47,089 nt of DNA, from positions 1-47,089 of the IMG/VR virus record IMGVR_UViG_3300030329_005851. The stretch is one strand, 5' to 3'. This DNA is from a virus. The position numbers were made by a program, and so were the translations under genes. This document shows, piece after piece, positions 35,705 through 42,547 of the stretch; position 1 is the stretch's first letter, and each line of letters starts with the position of its first letter. A model generated the notes under the pieces. That model did not search any database. It was given only the letters and a program-made list of their open reading frames with translations, and was not told the DNA's origin.

Positions 35705-36101
35705 CTATTTCGTGACTAGAGTTTCCTATGCTTTTGCACTCCTGCACGCTTTTCACTAAAAATTCTTCTCTAGTTAATTGCGGAGCTTTCTTTTTGGTGC
35801 CTCGTCTCCCTTTGCGGTTCTTAATGCTAGCCTCATCCGTATCCACCTTCTGCATGGCGAGCTCTTCAAATTTTAGAGTTCTCGATGAGGCTCCCTCATA
35901 ATTAACGTCATATTCAAGCTTAGAGAGCTGAGGAACCCTGTCTTCTGCGACGGGAGCTTCCGTTACTTGCGCTTGCGCTTGCGCTACTTCTTGGCGGGGA
36001 GCTCCACCACCCATGGGGGTTCCACACTTGGAGCAAAAGTTTGGAGGAGCAAAATTATACTCCACTTTATTTCCACAGGATGTACAAAATTCACTTTTCA
36101 T
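35682..36101 (-). CDS. Zinc-ribbon protein
   Basis: 139 aa. N-terminal zinc ribbon with Cys6, Cys9, Cys23 and Cys26 (CTSCGN ... CSKCGTP). Then a Gln/Ala/Val low-complexity linker (EVAQAQAQVTEAPVAE) and a basic stretch RKGRRGTKKKAPQ. Overlaps the sigma-like gene by 23 bp, so the two are probably co-translated. A nucleic-acid or RNA-polymerase-associated role is possible; no family identified. Confidence 0.65.
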   Translation of the reverse strand: MKSEFCTSCGNKVEYNFAPPNFCSKCGTPMGGGAPRQEVAQAQAQVTEAPVAEDRVPQLSKLEYDVNYEGASSRTLKFEELAMQKVDTDEASIKNRKGRRGTKKKAPQLTREEFLVKSVQECKSIGNSSHEIGGEKRRK

Positions 36102-36132
36102 TATATTATGATAAATTTTTCTCTTTAATAAT

Positions 36133-36741
36133 CTACACTAGATAACCCGCTATAATACGAGCTTGTTCTTTTAACAGGGCAATGGCACCCTTAGGTTTTT
36201 GGGTGAAACCAATTTTTCCTGCCGTGCTGGGAGTCCGAACGTAGTCTAGCCCTAAAATGCCAATTATTTTCCCATTGAGAGTTTTTAAGGAAACGTTATA
36301 TATGCTTTGTACGCCCTTCTGCTCTAGCAGCTTGGAAAAGCCATAGTCTTCGATGGTCTCTAGCTCACTATGGGCAAAAACCCCATCCTGTACTAGAGTA
36401 TTGATATAGTTATGAAAGTTTGATACTCTGTAATTCTGTGACTTGCCCGCTTCTGCGCTAATACCCTCCCTGACTACCTCATAAGTACAACTGAATTTCT
36501 GTTGCCCCCTCCCTGAGAAATAATGCTCGCCATTATGAAACTCTAGAACATAAGCTCTGTCCGCTCCACTCTCCTCTAATGTAAACTGAAGGGCTGTATA
36601 GACGTTCGCGTTTTGCTTCATCTCCTTTTCGAGAACCTCGCAATGGTCCTCGCAGGTTAGTCTATGACGCAGCCAAACCGCCGCCAGTGTTGCGGCAGAG
36701 GTAAATAGGGCGGTTAAGAGATATACGAATTCTTGGCTCAT
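36133..36741 (-). CDS. Membrane-anchored GAF-like protein
   Basis: 202 aa. One N-terminal transmembrane helix (residues about 6-24, VYLLTALFTSAATLAAVWL), then a soluble domain with YVLEFHNGEHYFSG, YNVSLKTLNGKIIGILGLDY and a final helix. This resembles GAF/PAS-type sensors, and proteins of this type recur in phages. Start overlaps the stop of the upstream 67-aa gene. Ligand and role unknown. Confidence 0.6.
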   Translation of the reverse strand: MSQEFVYLLTALFTSAATLAAVWLRHRLTCEDHCEVLEKEMKQNANVYTALQFTLEESGADRAYVLEFHNGEHYFSGRGQQKFSCTYEVVREGISAEAGKSQNYRVSNFHNYINTLVQDGVFAHSELETIEDYGFSKLLEQKGVQSIYNVSLKTLNGKIIGILGLDYVRTPSTAGKIGFTQKPKGAIALLKEQARIIAGYLV

Positions 36742-36941
36742 TTCTGCTGCAAAGCATCGTAGTCAGCCTTGCTGCAGAACTTGGTCAATTTGGTTCCATC
36801 ATCATCCACGGCGCTAAATGCATATCGAACGGATAGATTACCGTTCTTGGTTTTTCTCTCATAAACTTTTTTCTCTACCTTAGAGGAAGATACTTGTACC
36901 TTCGTTTTCTTCTTGACGTTATAAAATTCTACGTGATTCAT
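36738..36941 (-). CDS. Small basic protein, unknown
   Basis: 67 aa, Lys-rich first half (VKKKTKVQVSSSKVEKKVYE), then LSVRYAFSAVDDDGTKLTKF. No known domain. ATGA overlap with the protease gene upstream and with the GAF-like gene downstream, so part of the same operon. Confidence 0.6.
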   Translation of the reverse strand: MNHVEFYNVKKKTKVQVSSSKVEKKVYERKTKNGNLSVRYAFSAVDDDGTKLTKFCSKADYDALQQK

Positions 36942-37846
36942 AATTCTTTTTGTGTTACTTTGATTAAAAATGGATATTCCCCTTCAAACTCTAAAGACTT
37001 GCCTTTTTTACTTTTCTTTTCCAACTCTTTCTTTCCCTCGACTGGCAGATCTTCTATCTCCTCCATGTTGGGAGCTTTTACAGTTTTGTCTATAGCCCAT
37101 AAGATAGAATTGTCTGCGGCCCATTTCTTCATTCGCCTTACGGGCACCATTAGATTGAAATTTTCTCCAGCCCCCCTAACAAGCATTCCTACATACCGAC
37201 CGTCCTGTAGATATACTCCTCCGCCACTTGATCCTGGAAAAGCTGTAACCGTAGTTTGATCAAACTCTACTTTACCATGAATTCGTCCAACTTGGGAAAT
37301 TATTCCGCTCGTCATACTGTTTGCACCCATTTGACCCAAAAGAGAACCCACATGGAACAGTTGGGTTCCAATGGGGATAATTGGCTCTTTTGAGTCTAAA
37401 TAAAAATCAGTACCTTCCTTTCCGTAATCTTTGGCCCTCACCATTAATAAGGCCAAATCATGACCATGATCCGCATCGCTGTACTTAATTACTTTCGCAT
37501 CCATTTTAATTTCCCCAACTCTTCTACCGTCCTCAACGAGCTCTTTAACAATTTTAGGATCTTTAAATTCCACTAGCTTGCGAGTGGCACCCTTTTCATC
37601 TACAACCTCCCTTACTGACCGCAAGTTATCTACAACGTGGGCCGCAGTCCAGACAAAGGTTACTTCCTTTCCTCCAATCTTTCTTACTAGGAGTACTCCT
37701 GACCCTTCGGACTTACTATACCGCCCCTCGGCCTTTATAGTTACCGAAATGTTTTGAAGATGATTGGCGACCTCGCGCCTAGTGGGTTCTTTGGCGCTTG
37801 CAACGGAAACGCACAAAAGGATCGTTAATAGTAGGAGTTTTTTCAT
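36938..37846 (-). CDS. Secreted trypsin-like serine protease
   Basis: 302 aa from ATG at 37846; the frame extends 31 codons up, but this start gives a clean signal peptide (MKKLLLLTILLCVSVASA). Catalytic triad visible: His70 in WTAAHVV, Asp130 in HGHDLALL, Ser207 in PGSSGGG. Chymotrypsin/HtrA-like fold without an obvious PDZ domain. An exported protease at the head of the late block is unusual for a phage; it may act in the periplasm or mature virion proteins. Divergent from the plus-strand cluster. Confidence 0.8.
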   Translation of the reverse strand: MKKLLLLTILLCVSVASAKEPTRREVANHLQNISVTIKAEGRYSKSEGSGVLLVRKIGGKEVTFVWTAAHVVDNLRSVREVVDEKGATRKLVEFKDPKIVKELVEDGRRVGEIKMDAKVIKYSDADHGHDLALLMVRAKDYGKEGTDFYLDSKEPIIPIGTQLFHVGSLLGQMGANSMTSGIISQVGRIHGKVEFDQTTVTAFPGSSGGGVYLQDGRYVGMLVRGAGENFNLMVPVRRMKKWAADNSILWAIDKTVKAPNMEEIEDLPVEGKKELEKKSKKGKSLEFEGEYPFLIKVTQKEL

Positions 37847-37873
37847 AGTTATGATATAATAACGGCTCGTACA

Positions 37874-37884
37874 GTAATATACAC
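37874..37884 (-). promoter_or_regulatory. GTGTATATTAC motif, candidate late promoter
   Basis: Minus strand GTGTATATTAC about 27 nt before the protease ATG, in the divergent intergenic region. Same motif family as at the tail genes. Confidence 0.35.
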
Positions 37885-37923
37885 TAATAAAATTTTTTTT
37901 GTACAGGAATTGGCATTTTTGAC

Positions 37924-37953
37924 TTGACATGCGCCCCATGAAGTGTATTTATA
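37924..37953 (+). promoter_or_regulatory. Promoter of plus-strand cluster
   Basis: TTGACA at 37924-37929, 17-nt spacer, ATTTAT at 37947-37952. The -10 region overlaps a GTGTATTTATA box (37943-37953), so it may be both a sigma-70 and a late promoter. ATG follows 10 nt later. Confidence 0.6.
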
Positions 37954-37962
37954 AGTAGTCAA

Positions 37963-38328
37963 ATGCATGACTCATTAATAGCTTTATGTCAAGAATATAC
38001 TACAGAAATCCTTATTGGCGACGACCCCTCTGCTTGGGGTGTTGCTATACGGATTGAACGTCAGTATTATCAAGACCTCTCTAAACGCCTCAAGCGTATG
38101 GGCTATAAGATAAATAATATGGCCAAGGAGCGTAATGAATTTTACTTTCTTCACATAAAACCTGACCCCGACCCGCGCAAGGAAGTTGTAATTAAGCATA
38201 GAATTACTAGTGATCTGGTTTTAGATCTCTATGAGAAGGCAACTCTCCTTGAAGGAAAAGAAAAAAAACAACTTATGACAAAAGTGAAGCTCCTCAGCCA
38301 ATACGTTGGGGGCTACCTTGCCCAATAA
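37963..38328 (+). CDS. Hypothetical protein, plus-strand cluster
   Basis: 121 aa. N-terminal acidic half (EILIGDDPSAWGVAIRIERQ), a central KERNEFYFLHIKPDPDPRK and a Lys-rich helical C-terminus. No family recognised. First gene of a plus-strand operon that diverges from the late block. Its stop overlaps the next start (TAATG). Confidence 0.65.
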   Translation: MHDSLIALCQEYTTEILIGDDPSAWGVAIRIERQYYQDLSKRLKRMGYKINNMAKERNEFYFLHIKPDPDPRKEVVIKHRITSDLVLDLYEKATLLEGKEKKQLMTKVKLLSQYVGGYLAQ

Positions 38329-38474
38329 TGTCCAAAGAACTCGCAGTCATATTAGAACTCACCAAAAAACTCCGAAACGCCGAAAAAGAAATTGAGCGAC
38401 TAAACAAAATGATGAAAATGATTTGCGAAGGCTATACTTTTATAAAAGACCAACTACCTTATAAAAAACAATAA
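38328..38474 (+). CDS. Small coiled-coil protein
   Basis: 48 aa, starts MSKELAVILELTKKLRNAEK and continues as a single amphipathic Lys/Glu/Leu helix. TAATG coupling to the gene before is the main support. Function unknown. Confidence 0.6.
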   Translation: MSKELAVILELTKKLRNAEKEIERLNKMMKMICEGYTFIKDQLPYKKQ

Positions 38475-38493
38475 ACCCTTAACCCACTTGCTT

Positions 38494-38655
38494 ATGACCA
38501 GGTCTAAATTAATTGCTTTATGGTATCGGCGTTTTTGTATGGAAAAAGTCACCCCTGTTCCTTCCTTTAAGACCTTCTGTCTTTTGATGGAAAAGTTTGA
38601 GGATGATTATGCGGAGGCCATGAAGTACTATAAAAAAACATTTCGCCCAGAATAA
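38494..38655 (+). CDS. Small hypothetical protein
   Basis: 53 aa, starts MTRSKLIALWYRRFCMEKVT; aromatic and basic N-terminus, acidic middle, basic end (MKYYKKTFRPE). Third gene of the plus-strand cluster, 19 nt after the previous stop and followed by a terminator-like hairpin. No family recognised. Confidence 0.5.
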   Translation: MTRSKLIALWYRRFCMEKVTPVPSFKTFCLLMEKFEDDYAEAMKYYKKTFRPE

Positions 38656-38677
38656 GATCCTTTGATGCGTCGGCGAT

Positions 38678-38706
38678 GGAGTCCCTGTGGAAGCAGGGGC
38701 TCCTTT
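38678..38706 (+). terminator. Hairpin terminator in plus-strand cluster
   Basis: GGAGTCCCTG / CAGGGGCTCC stem (one G-T pair), 6-nt loop, then TTTGTGT. The T run is short, so strength is uncertain. Confidence 0.55.
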
Positions 38707-38718
38707 GTGTAATATAAG
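38707..38718 (+). promoter_or_regulatory. GTGTAATATAAG motif, candidate late promoter
   Basis: Directly after the hairpin and 2 nt before the ATG at 38721. Such closeness would give a very short or leaderless transcript. Confidence 0.35.
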
Positions 38719-38720
38719 AT

Positions 38721-38960
38721 ATGAAAGATCGGTTCCCTATCTACTTACTTGTTTTCGCGGTATTTTACATTGCTTTATATACATGGAACCTCGACAAAGA
38801 AAATGACGCACTCTACGAGCATATAGAGCAACAACATGAGAAAATAATCGAATGCCGCGATTTAATCAAGGCCCAACGGGAATACATAAACATACTAGAG
38901 GCAGACTACAATAGTCCCTTATATCGCCCCGCCTACCCTTTAAACAGAGACCCTATATAA
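38721..38960 (+). CDS. Small membrane protein with coiled coil (spanin-like candidate)
   Basis: 79 aa. One N-terminal transmembrane helix (residues about 6-23, PIYLLVFAVFYIALYTW) followed by a coiled coil (ENDALYEHIEQQHEKIIECR) and a short Pro-rich end. The i-spanin-like layout is suggestive, but no holin, endolysin or outer partner was identified nearby. Last plus-strand gene before the accessory array. Confidence 0.55.
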   Translation: MKDRFPIYLLVFAVFYIALYTWNLDKENDALYEHIEQQHEKIIECRDLIKAQREYINILEADYNSPLYRPAYPLNRDPI

Positions 38961-39115
38961 TATAGGGCCCGATTATTTTTTTTGTTTCCCATAATTCATA
39001 TAAAATGAAAATGTGTCGGAGATTGAAAAAAGGTACCCCCCGCCGCTCGGAAACCTTTTGTAAAACGTCGATTTGAAAAAAACGGGGGGGGTTAGTTGTT
39101 TTTTTTTCTATGGGG
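38961..39115. other. Gene-free spacer between late and accessory modules
   Basis: No gene seen. Contains a GGGCCC site after TATATAATATA, a run of Cs followed by GCCGC, and a run of eight Gs before a T-rich stretch. The G and T runs could end transcription in from either side. Confidence 0.5.
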
Positions 39116-39180
39116 TGCATCAACGACATAGGGAAGAGGTAGGGCCCGCGCTCCCTAAGAGATTGATGAGCAACAACTTA
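39116..39180. repeat. Triple-hairpin repeat R1
   Basis: Degenerate copy: AGGG/CCCT GC-rich core flanked by CTAAGAGATTGA and CAACAACTTA. The terminal TTA is the stop codon (TAA) of the minus-strand gene that follows. Confidence 0.65.
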
Positions 39181-39399
39181 GGCGTCTAAAGCGAACGCTC
39201 CCCACTCAGTTGGAAAATGCAAGTCGTCCGTGACTTCAGTCAGTCGTGGCTCGTTAGCGAGAACGCAGTCCTCGGAGACTATGCGGTCATTCTGTTTAGG
39301 TTTGTAATGGGGGGAATCCTTACGCATGAACACGGCAACCCCATTGACCGCAGTCAAGACCCATACATTCGCATCCTCTAATTCTTCAATCGTTTTCAT
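39178..39399 (-). CDS. Small acidic hypothetical protein
   Basis: 73 aa, MKTIEELEDANVWVLTAVNG; acidic, no family recognised. The ATG lies 6 nt after a consensus -10 and its TAA belongs to repeat R1, the typical cassette layout of this region. Confidence 0.7.
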   Translation of the reverse strand: MKTIEELEDANVWVLTAVNGVAVFMRKDSPHYKPKQNDRIVSEDCVLANEPRLTEVTDDLHFPTEWGAFALDA

Positions 39400-39405
39400 A
39401 CGAGC

Positions 39406-39434
39406 ATTCTAGCAAGTTAAGCGTGAGAAGTCAA
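39406..39434 (-). promoter_or_regulatory. Leaderless-type promoter for 73-aa gene
   Basis: TTGACT, 17-nt spacer, TAGAAT, then 6 nt to ATG at 39399. Confidence 0.75.
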
Positions 39435-39436
39435 GA

Positions 39437-39727
39437 CTATTCTCCGAAAATCTCACGGAGCGAACCGCTTACGCAATCCATGTCAACGAGGTTCTCGTCG
39501 TTGTCGAAATCGTCGTCGTCCTTGTCGGACTCGACTGCATCGAGGGAAACAAATTCCTCTTTGACTTCTTCATCGGAAGCCTCAAGGAGTCCATGTTCCA
39601 CGACTAAATCCTCCGCAAGTTTTTCTTGCTTCAGTTCGTCAAGCAACCCTTGAAATTCGGGGGCAACCTTTGCGTTAGCATTGGCAACAGCGTTTTTAAT
39701 GAATTCTAATCTTTGTGATTCTGTCAT
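39437..39727 (-). CDS. Acidic protein, paralogue A
   Basis: 96 aa. Shares with the plus-strand protein at 41286-41585 the segments NAVANA, KVxPEF/KF, EEKLAED, VxEHG, EEFVSLDAVESDKDD and VDMDCVSGS. Acidic, single conserved Cys in the last motif. Not a recognised family. Preceded by a consensus promoter 7 nt from ATG. Two copies on opposite strands about 1.6 kb apart point to duplication with inversion, or separate acquisition. Confidence 0.75.
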   Translation of the reverse strand: MTESQRLEFIKNAVANANAKVAPEFQGLLDELKQEKLAEDLVVEHGLLEASDEEVKEEFVSLDAVESDKDDDDFDNDENLVDMDCVSGSLREIFGE

Positions 39728-39734
39728 GATAATG

Positions 39735-39763
39735 ATTCTAGGCTAAAAAGTGGATTCTGTCAA
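39735..39763 (-). promoter_or_regulatory. Leaderless-type promoter for paralogue A
   Basis: TTGACA, 17-nt spacer, TAGAAT, then 7 nt to ATG at 39727. Confidence 0.75.
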
Positions 39764-39784
39764 GCTTTTTTTATGGTTTTCTCC

Positions 39785-39907
39785 TTAGGAGGCTAACGCC
39801 TCCAGTTGGGCAATCTGTGCCCAAATGTGTTGCCTTTCGGCAGGAGTGAGGATGGAGTCCTCAAGGATTTCCTTGAGGATAGAGATTTCTTTTCTGATGT
39901 CGGACAT
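39785..39907 (-). CDS. Very small helical protein
   Basis: 40 aa, MSDIRKEISILKEILEDSIL then TPAERQHIWAQIAQLEALAS; a two-helix or coiled-coil peptide. Unlike its neighbours it has a leader of about 35 nt with an AAAGG ribosome site and a consensus promoter. Function unknown. Confidence 0.6.
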   Translation of the reverse strand: MSDIRKEISILKEILEDSILTPAERQHIWAQIAQLEALAS

Positions 39908-39942
39908 AATTTTAACCTTTCTTAACTTAACTTTCTATATAT

Positions 39943-39971
39943 AATATAGCATAGGTTTGCCCGTTTGTCAA
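39943..39971 (-). promoter_or_regulatory. Promoter with leader for 40-aa gene
   Basis: TTGACA, 17-nt spacer, TATATT, then about 35 nt to ATG at 39907. Same core promoter as the others but with a conventional leader. Confidence 0.7.
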
Positions 39972-40074
39972 ATTAAATCGCAACTTTTTTTCTTCTGGAA
40001 GTAACTGTTCATCAGGGGTTTAGGGAAACAGGCAAAAAAAACTTCAAAAAAAATTCATGAAATTAACTCAAGAT

Positions 40075-40152
40075 GCGTAAGCTGTTGACACTCAACGACT
40101 TACGCCGAGGGGGCGGCCCTCGGCCCCTAACCCGTTGCCTATCAGCAACTTA
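40075..40152. repeat. Triple-hairpin repeat R2
   Basis: CGTAAGCTGTTGA / TCAACGACTTACG stem, then a perfect CCGAGGG/CCCTCGG hairpin, then CTAACCCGTTGC / GCAACTTA. The final TTA is the stop codon of the minus-strand gene beginning at 40404. Confidence 0.85.
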
Positions 40153-40404
40153 CAGAGTCTCTAAGGCGTAGGGGTTGACTTCACCCCATGACCCATGCGG
40201 AGGATTCTTTGACTCATCATGCCAAGTGGCGAAAACCTTTTCGCCTTTAGCCTTTAGGTCTTCAAGAATATACTTGAGACCATCGAGGTCTAGAAACTTG
40301 TGGGCGTAACCCTTTGAACCCCAATCATATCCACACATGGTGATGATGAGGTAAGGCTTTACAGGTTGGCGAGTCTCGCCTACTTTTTGAATGTGGTAAT
40401 ACAT
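40150..40404 (-). CDS. Small hypothetical protein
   Basis: 84 aa, MYYHIQKVGETRQPVKPYLI then TMCGYDWGSKGYAHKFLDLD; ends NPPHGSWGEVNPYALETL. Unrecognised, probably folded alpha/beta. TAATG coupling to the 61-aa gene before it; stop supplied by repeat R2. Confidence 0.7.
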   Translation of the reverse strand: MYYHIQKVGETRQPVKPYLIITMCGYDWGSKGYAHKFLDLDGLKYILEDLKAKGEKVFATWHDESKNPPHGSWGEVNPYALETL

Positions 40405-40589
40405 TACTTTCTAATGGCGTGTTCTACTTGTGCAAGGCAAGTCAACTCTTGAATCTTGCCATCGATATCCTCTTGAACCGAGCGAATTTGTTCGGCTTCT
40501 GAAAGCTTACCCTCACGGATAGCATTCATGCGTTGCAATGTCATTGCCTGTAAAACGGCAACGAGTCTTTCGATTTCTTGTTTAATCAT
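40404..40589 (-). CDS. Small coiled-coil protein
   Basis: 61 aa, MIKQEIERLVAVLQAMTLQR; two amphipathic helices with an EGKLSEAEQIRSVQEDIDG segment resembling a UvrB/UvrC-like helix pair, though too short to assign. First gene of a two-gene unit with its own promoter 6 nt from ATG. Confidence 0.7.
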   Translation of the reverse strand: MIKQEIERLVAVLQAMTLQRMNAIREGKLSEAEQIRSVQEDIDGKIQELTCLAQVEHAIRK

Positions 40590-40595
40590 AAGAAT

Positions 40596-40624
40596 AATAT
40601 AATCTAGTTTTGGTTAAAAGTCAA
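40596..40624 (-). promoter_or_regulatory. Leaderless-type promoter for 61-aa gene
   Basis: TTGACT, 17-nt spacer, TATATT, then 6 nt to ATG at 40589. Confidence 0.75.
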
Positions 40625-40742
40625 GTTAAAATTGCAATAAAAAAATCAACCAACTTGACAAAGTTACGCACCGACAAAAAAATCCAAGCCGTAGAAGCAA
40701 GAGCGACCACAAAGCAAAGGGTTAAAATAATTTTCCCAATCA

Positions 40743-40919
40743 TTACTGAACGATTTTTCTCAACCCACGAGAGTCGCCCCAATCACCGAGAACGAGATGG
40801 AGGACTTGAGAACTTCCCCAACGGCGAACTTCTGCAAGCTCTGCACACTCGAGAACTTTGAGAACGAGAAACATTCCGTCGAAACGGTCGAGAACTATGT
40901 CACCTTTTTTAATTGTCAT
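40743..40919 (-). CDS. Small SH3/KOW-like protein
   Basis: 58 aa from ATG at 40919, chosen over an upstream Met because it lies 6 nt after a -10 box. MTIKKGDIVLDRFDGMFLVLKVLECAELAEV has the KKGDxV-x-D pattern of small SH3/KOW-like barrels. Function unknown. Confidence 0.6.
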   Translation of the reverse strand: MTIKKGDIVLDRFDGMFLVLKVLECAELAEVRRWGSSQVLHLVLGDWGDSRGLRKIVQ

Positions 40920-40925
40920 ACCTAT

Positions 40926-40954
40926 ACAATACTCTAAAAACCCGAGAAAGTCAA
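40926..40954 (-). promoter_or_regulatory. Leaderless-type promoter for 58-aa gene
   Basis: TTGACT, 17-nt spacer, TATTGT, then 6 nt to ATG at 40919. Confidence 0.65.
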
Positions 40955-40993
40955 GCACTTTTTTACTTTTTTTTTCATAAAATTAACTTTAGT

Positions 40994-41070
40994 CATAAGT
41001 CCTTCACTATCAACCATTTGCGCGCCGCGGGCCTGCCGCGCGCCCTAAGTCGTTGACCTTCAATAGGTTA
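40994..41070. repeat. Triple-hairpin repeat R3
   Basis: CATAAGTCCTTCA / ATCAACCATTTG, a long GC core GCGCGCCGCGG / CCGCGCGC, then CTAAGTCGTTGACC / TTCAATAGGTTA. No gene ends on it directly. It sits in a gene-free stretch (40955-41285) together with R3b. Confidence 0.8.
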
Positions 41071-41095
41071 CAAAAATGAAACGAAAATTTTTGTC

Positions 41096-41222
41096 ATAAG
41101 TCTCTGGCTATCAATGGCTTGTGGCACAAAAAAAGTCGAGAATGAGTTTTTGCCCGATTTTTCTCCGCAGACACCTAAAAATAAATTCTTTTTCTATTCA
41201 TTGACTATCAATGCTTTACGCA
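41096..41222. repeat. Inverted long repeat copy R3b
   Basis: Reverse complement matches the long repeats near 43.7, 44.8 and 46.5 kb: TGCGGAGAAAAA, then CAAAAACTCATTCTCG, flanked by CATTGATAG-type hairpins. It is the only long copy in this orientation and precedes the plus-strand operon, so orientation tracks transcription. Confidence 0.65.
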
Positions 41223-41272
41223 AGTGAAAATGCCTCAAATACGAATAAGCTCGTCTTTTGCTGAAATTCTGT

Positions 41273-41278
41273 CATAAT
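41273..41278 (+). promoter_or_regulatory. -10 box of plus-strand operon
   Basis: CATAAT followed by 7 nt to ATG at 41286. No convincing -35 at 17 nt (CTCGTC), so the promoter may be weak or activated. Confidence 0.4.
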
Positions 41279-41285
41279 ACAAGGT

Positions 41286-41585
41286 ATGACAATTGAGAAA
41301 GATAGACTCTCCATCATCGCTAACGCTGTGGCTAACGCCACCACTAAGGTAGACCCAAAGTTTGCCGACCTCCTTGCCGAGTTGCAAGAGGAAAAACTTG
41401 CCGAGGACTTTGTCCTTGAGCATGGTGCTCAACACGCCTCGAAAGAGGACATTGAGCAAGAGTTCGTTTCTCTCGATGCAGTCGAGTCCGACAAGGACGA
41501 CATTGACGAAAACGACGAGGAACAAGTCGATATGGATTGCGTAAGCGGTTCATTCGCTGACCTTTTCGACACTATCGAAAGCTAA
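41286..41585 (+). CDS. Acidic protein, paralogue B
   Basis: 99 aa. Paralogue of the minus-strand 96-aa protein at 39437-39727: shared IxNAVANA, EEKLAEDxVxEHG, EFVSLDAVESDKDD and VDMDCVSGS. Differences lie mainly in the N-terminus and the acidic linker. Starts a four-gene plus-strand operon. Function unknown. Confidence 0.75.
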   Translation: MTIEKDRLSIIANAVANATTKVDPKFADLLAELQEEKLAEDFVLEHGAQHASKEDIEQEFVSLDAVESDKDDIDENDEEQVDMDCVSGSFADLFDTIES

Positions 41586-41617
41586 CACTTTAACCTAAAA
41601 CTATAACCAAAAAAATT

Positions 41618-41770
41618 ATGTTCATACTGCAATCAATTCCTTTTGCCTCAAAATCCGAATGGGTCACCGAATCCATTCCCTTGCTCCGTAAGCAAGCCGA
41701 AGCCTTGCTAAAGGCTCGCATTGCTAACGCTACGGGCAAGCGTCGGTTTCGCCTTGTGAAGTCAAACTAA
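41618..41770 (+). CDS. Small basic protein
   Basis: 50 aa, MFILQSIPFASKSEWVTESI then a basic end KARIANATGKRRFRLVKSN. Stop overlaps the next start (TAATG). The tight operon structure supports translation. Confidence 0.6.
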   Translation: MFILQSIPFASKSEWVTESIPLLRKQAEALLKARIANATGKRRFRLVKSN

Positions 41771-41919
41771 TGGGCAACATTAGCGTCACCATTAAGCGAA
41801 AGGGTCTTGAAGACTCAATTCGTAAAGCTGTCCTTTTCACTAAGTCACGCCCGCATAAGGTAAAGCGTGACACCTTGCCACGCAAGGCAAAGCATAAGAA
41901 ATCCTTAATCCCCTCATAA
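41770..41919 (+). CDS. Very basic small protein
   Basis: 49 aa, MGNISVTIKRKGLEDSIRKA then a Lys/Arg/His-rich end (SRPHKVKRDTLPRKAKHKK). Could bind nucleic acid. Coupled to the gene before by TAATG. Confidence 0.6.
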   Translation: MGNISVTIKRKGLEDSIRKAVLFTKSRPHKVKRDTLPRKAKHKKSLIPS

Positions 41920-41922
41920 GCT

Positions 41923-42000
41923 ATGGAAATACTGCAACTAATTGGTGCCTTTTGGCCTTTACTAATGCCTTTGCTTTTCGTATGGTTCTGGCCTACGTAA
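41923..42000 (+). CDS. Tiny hydrophobic membrane peptide
   Basis: 25 aa, MEILQLIGAFWPLLMPLLFV and WFWPT; one membrane helix. Starts 3 nt after the previous stop. Its stop leads into repeat R4. Toxin- or holin-like roles are possible, but size alone cannot decide. Confidence 0.45.
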   Translation: MEILQLIGAFWPLLMPLLFVWFWPT

Positions 42001-42070
42001 GCCCTTAATACTCAACGAGTTACGCCTCGGGCGGGGGAGCTATGCCCTAAGTCGTTGACTACCAAGGAGC
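42000..42070. repeat. Triple-hairpin repeat R4 (convergent site)
   Basis: ACTCAACGAGTTACG, a G-rich core, then CCCTAAGTCGTTGACTACCAAGG. It lies between converging plus and minus genes and touches both stop codons. Confidence 0.75.
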
Positions 42071-42400
42071 TCTGTCTTGAGCTTGCCCAACTAACAAATC
42101 GCCCGCTTGAGTGGACTTGTCACAAGCACAAGAGTATACTGCAACCACCTTAGTGCATTGCCAAACCCAATTACCCTTGTTATCAAGACCCTTGTAATAG
42201 CGTCGCACAGCTTGCCAAGGATTCTTGCCGTGACCCATTACCCTAAAGGCGTGCTTGCTAGTTCTGTTCTGTACATACAGCACATAAGTGTTGCCAGTAG
42301 TATGAGCTTGCCATCTTGCCCACATACGCTTGGCTGCGCAAGCTTGATCACGAGTCAACTTAGTTGGCTTGAAAACGAAATCTCCAGTTACATTCATCAT
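42059..42400 (-). CDS. Hypothetical protein with Trp/Arg-rich core
   Basis: 113 aa, MMNVTGDFVFKPTKLTRDQA; contains YVLYVQNRTSKHAFRVMGHG and KNPWQAVRRYYKGLD, suggesting a small alpha/beta nucleic-acid-binding fold. Not a family I recognise. Stop lies inside repeat R4. Confidence 0.65.
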   Translation of the reverse strand: MMNVTGDFVFKPTKLTRDQACAAKRMWARWQAHTTGNTYVLYVQNRTSKHAFRVMGHGKNPWQAVRRYYKGLDNKGNWVWQCTKVVAVYSCACDKSTQAGDLLVGQAQDRAPW

Positions 42401-42413
42401 TTTAATATAGTAT

Positions 42414-42442
42414 AATATAGCATGAAACTAGCCTCCTGTCAA
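42414..42442 (-). promoter_or_regulatory. Promoter for 113-aa gene
   Basis: TTGACA, 17-nt spacer, TATATT, then 13 nt to ATG at 42400. A second TATACT-like box overlaps, so the leader is at most a few nt. Confidence 0.7.
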
Positions 42443-42477
42443 GTAATTTAACAAAAAAAATGAAAATAGTCTTAACC

Positions 42478-42547
42478 GCCTCTCTATCAACAAGTTATGC
42501 AACCAGAAGGGCCCGCAACCCCTAAGTGGTTGACTCAGAAGAACTTA
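42478..42547. repeat. Triple-hairpin repeat R5
   Basis: CTATCAACAAGTTATGC, GGGCCC-centred core, then CCTAAGTGGTTGACTCAG...CTTA. Final TTA is the stop codon of the 31-aa minus-strand gene. Confidence 0.65.

Noticed and set aside
40610-40861. 83-aa plus-strand frame
   Set aside because: It starts at a non-ATG codon inside the promoter for 40589 and overlaps the 58-aa minus gene, which has a clear promoter.
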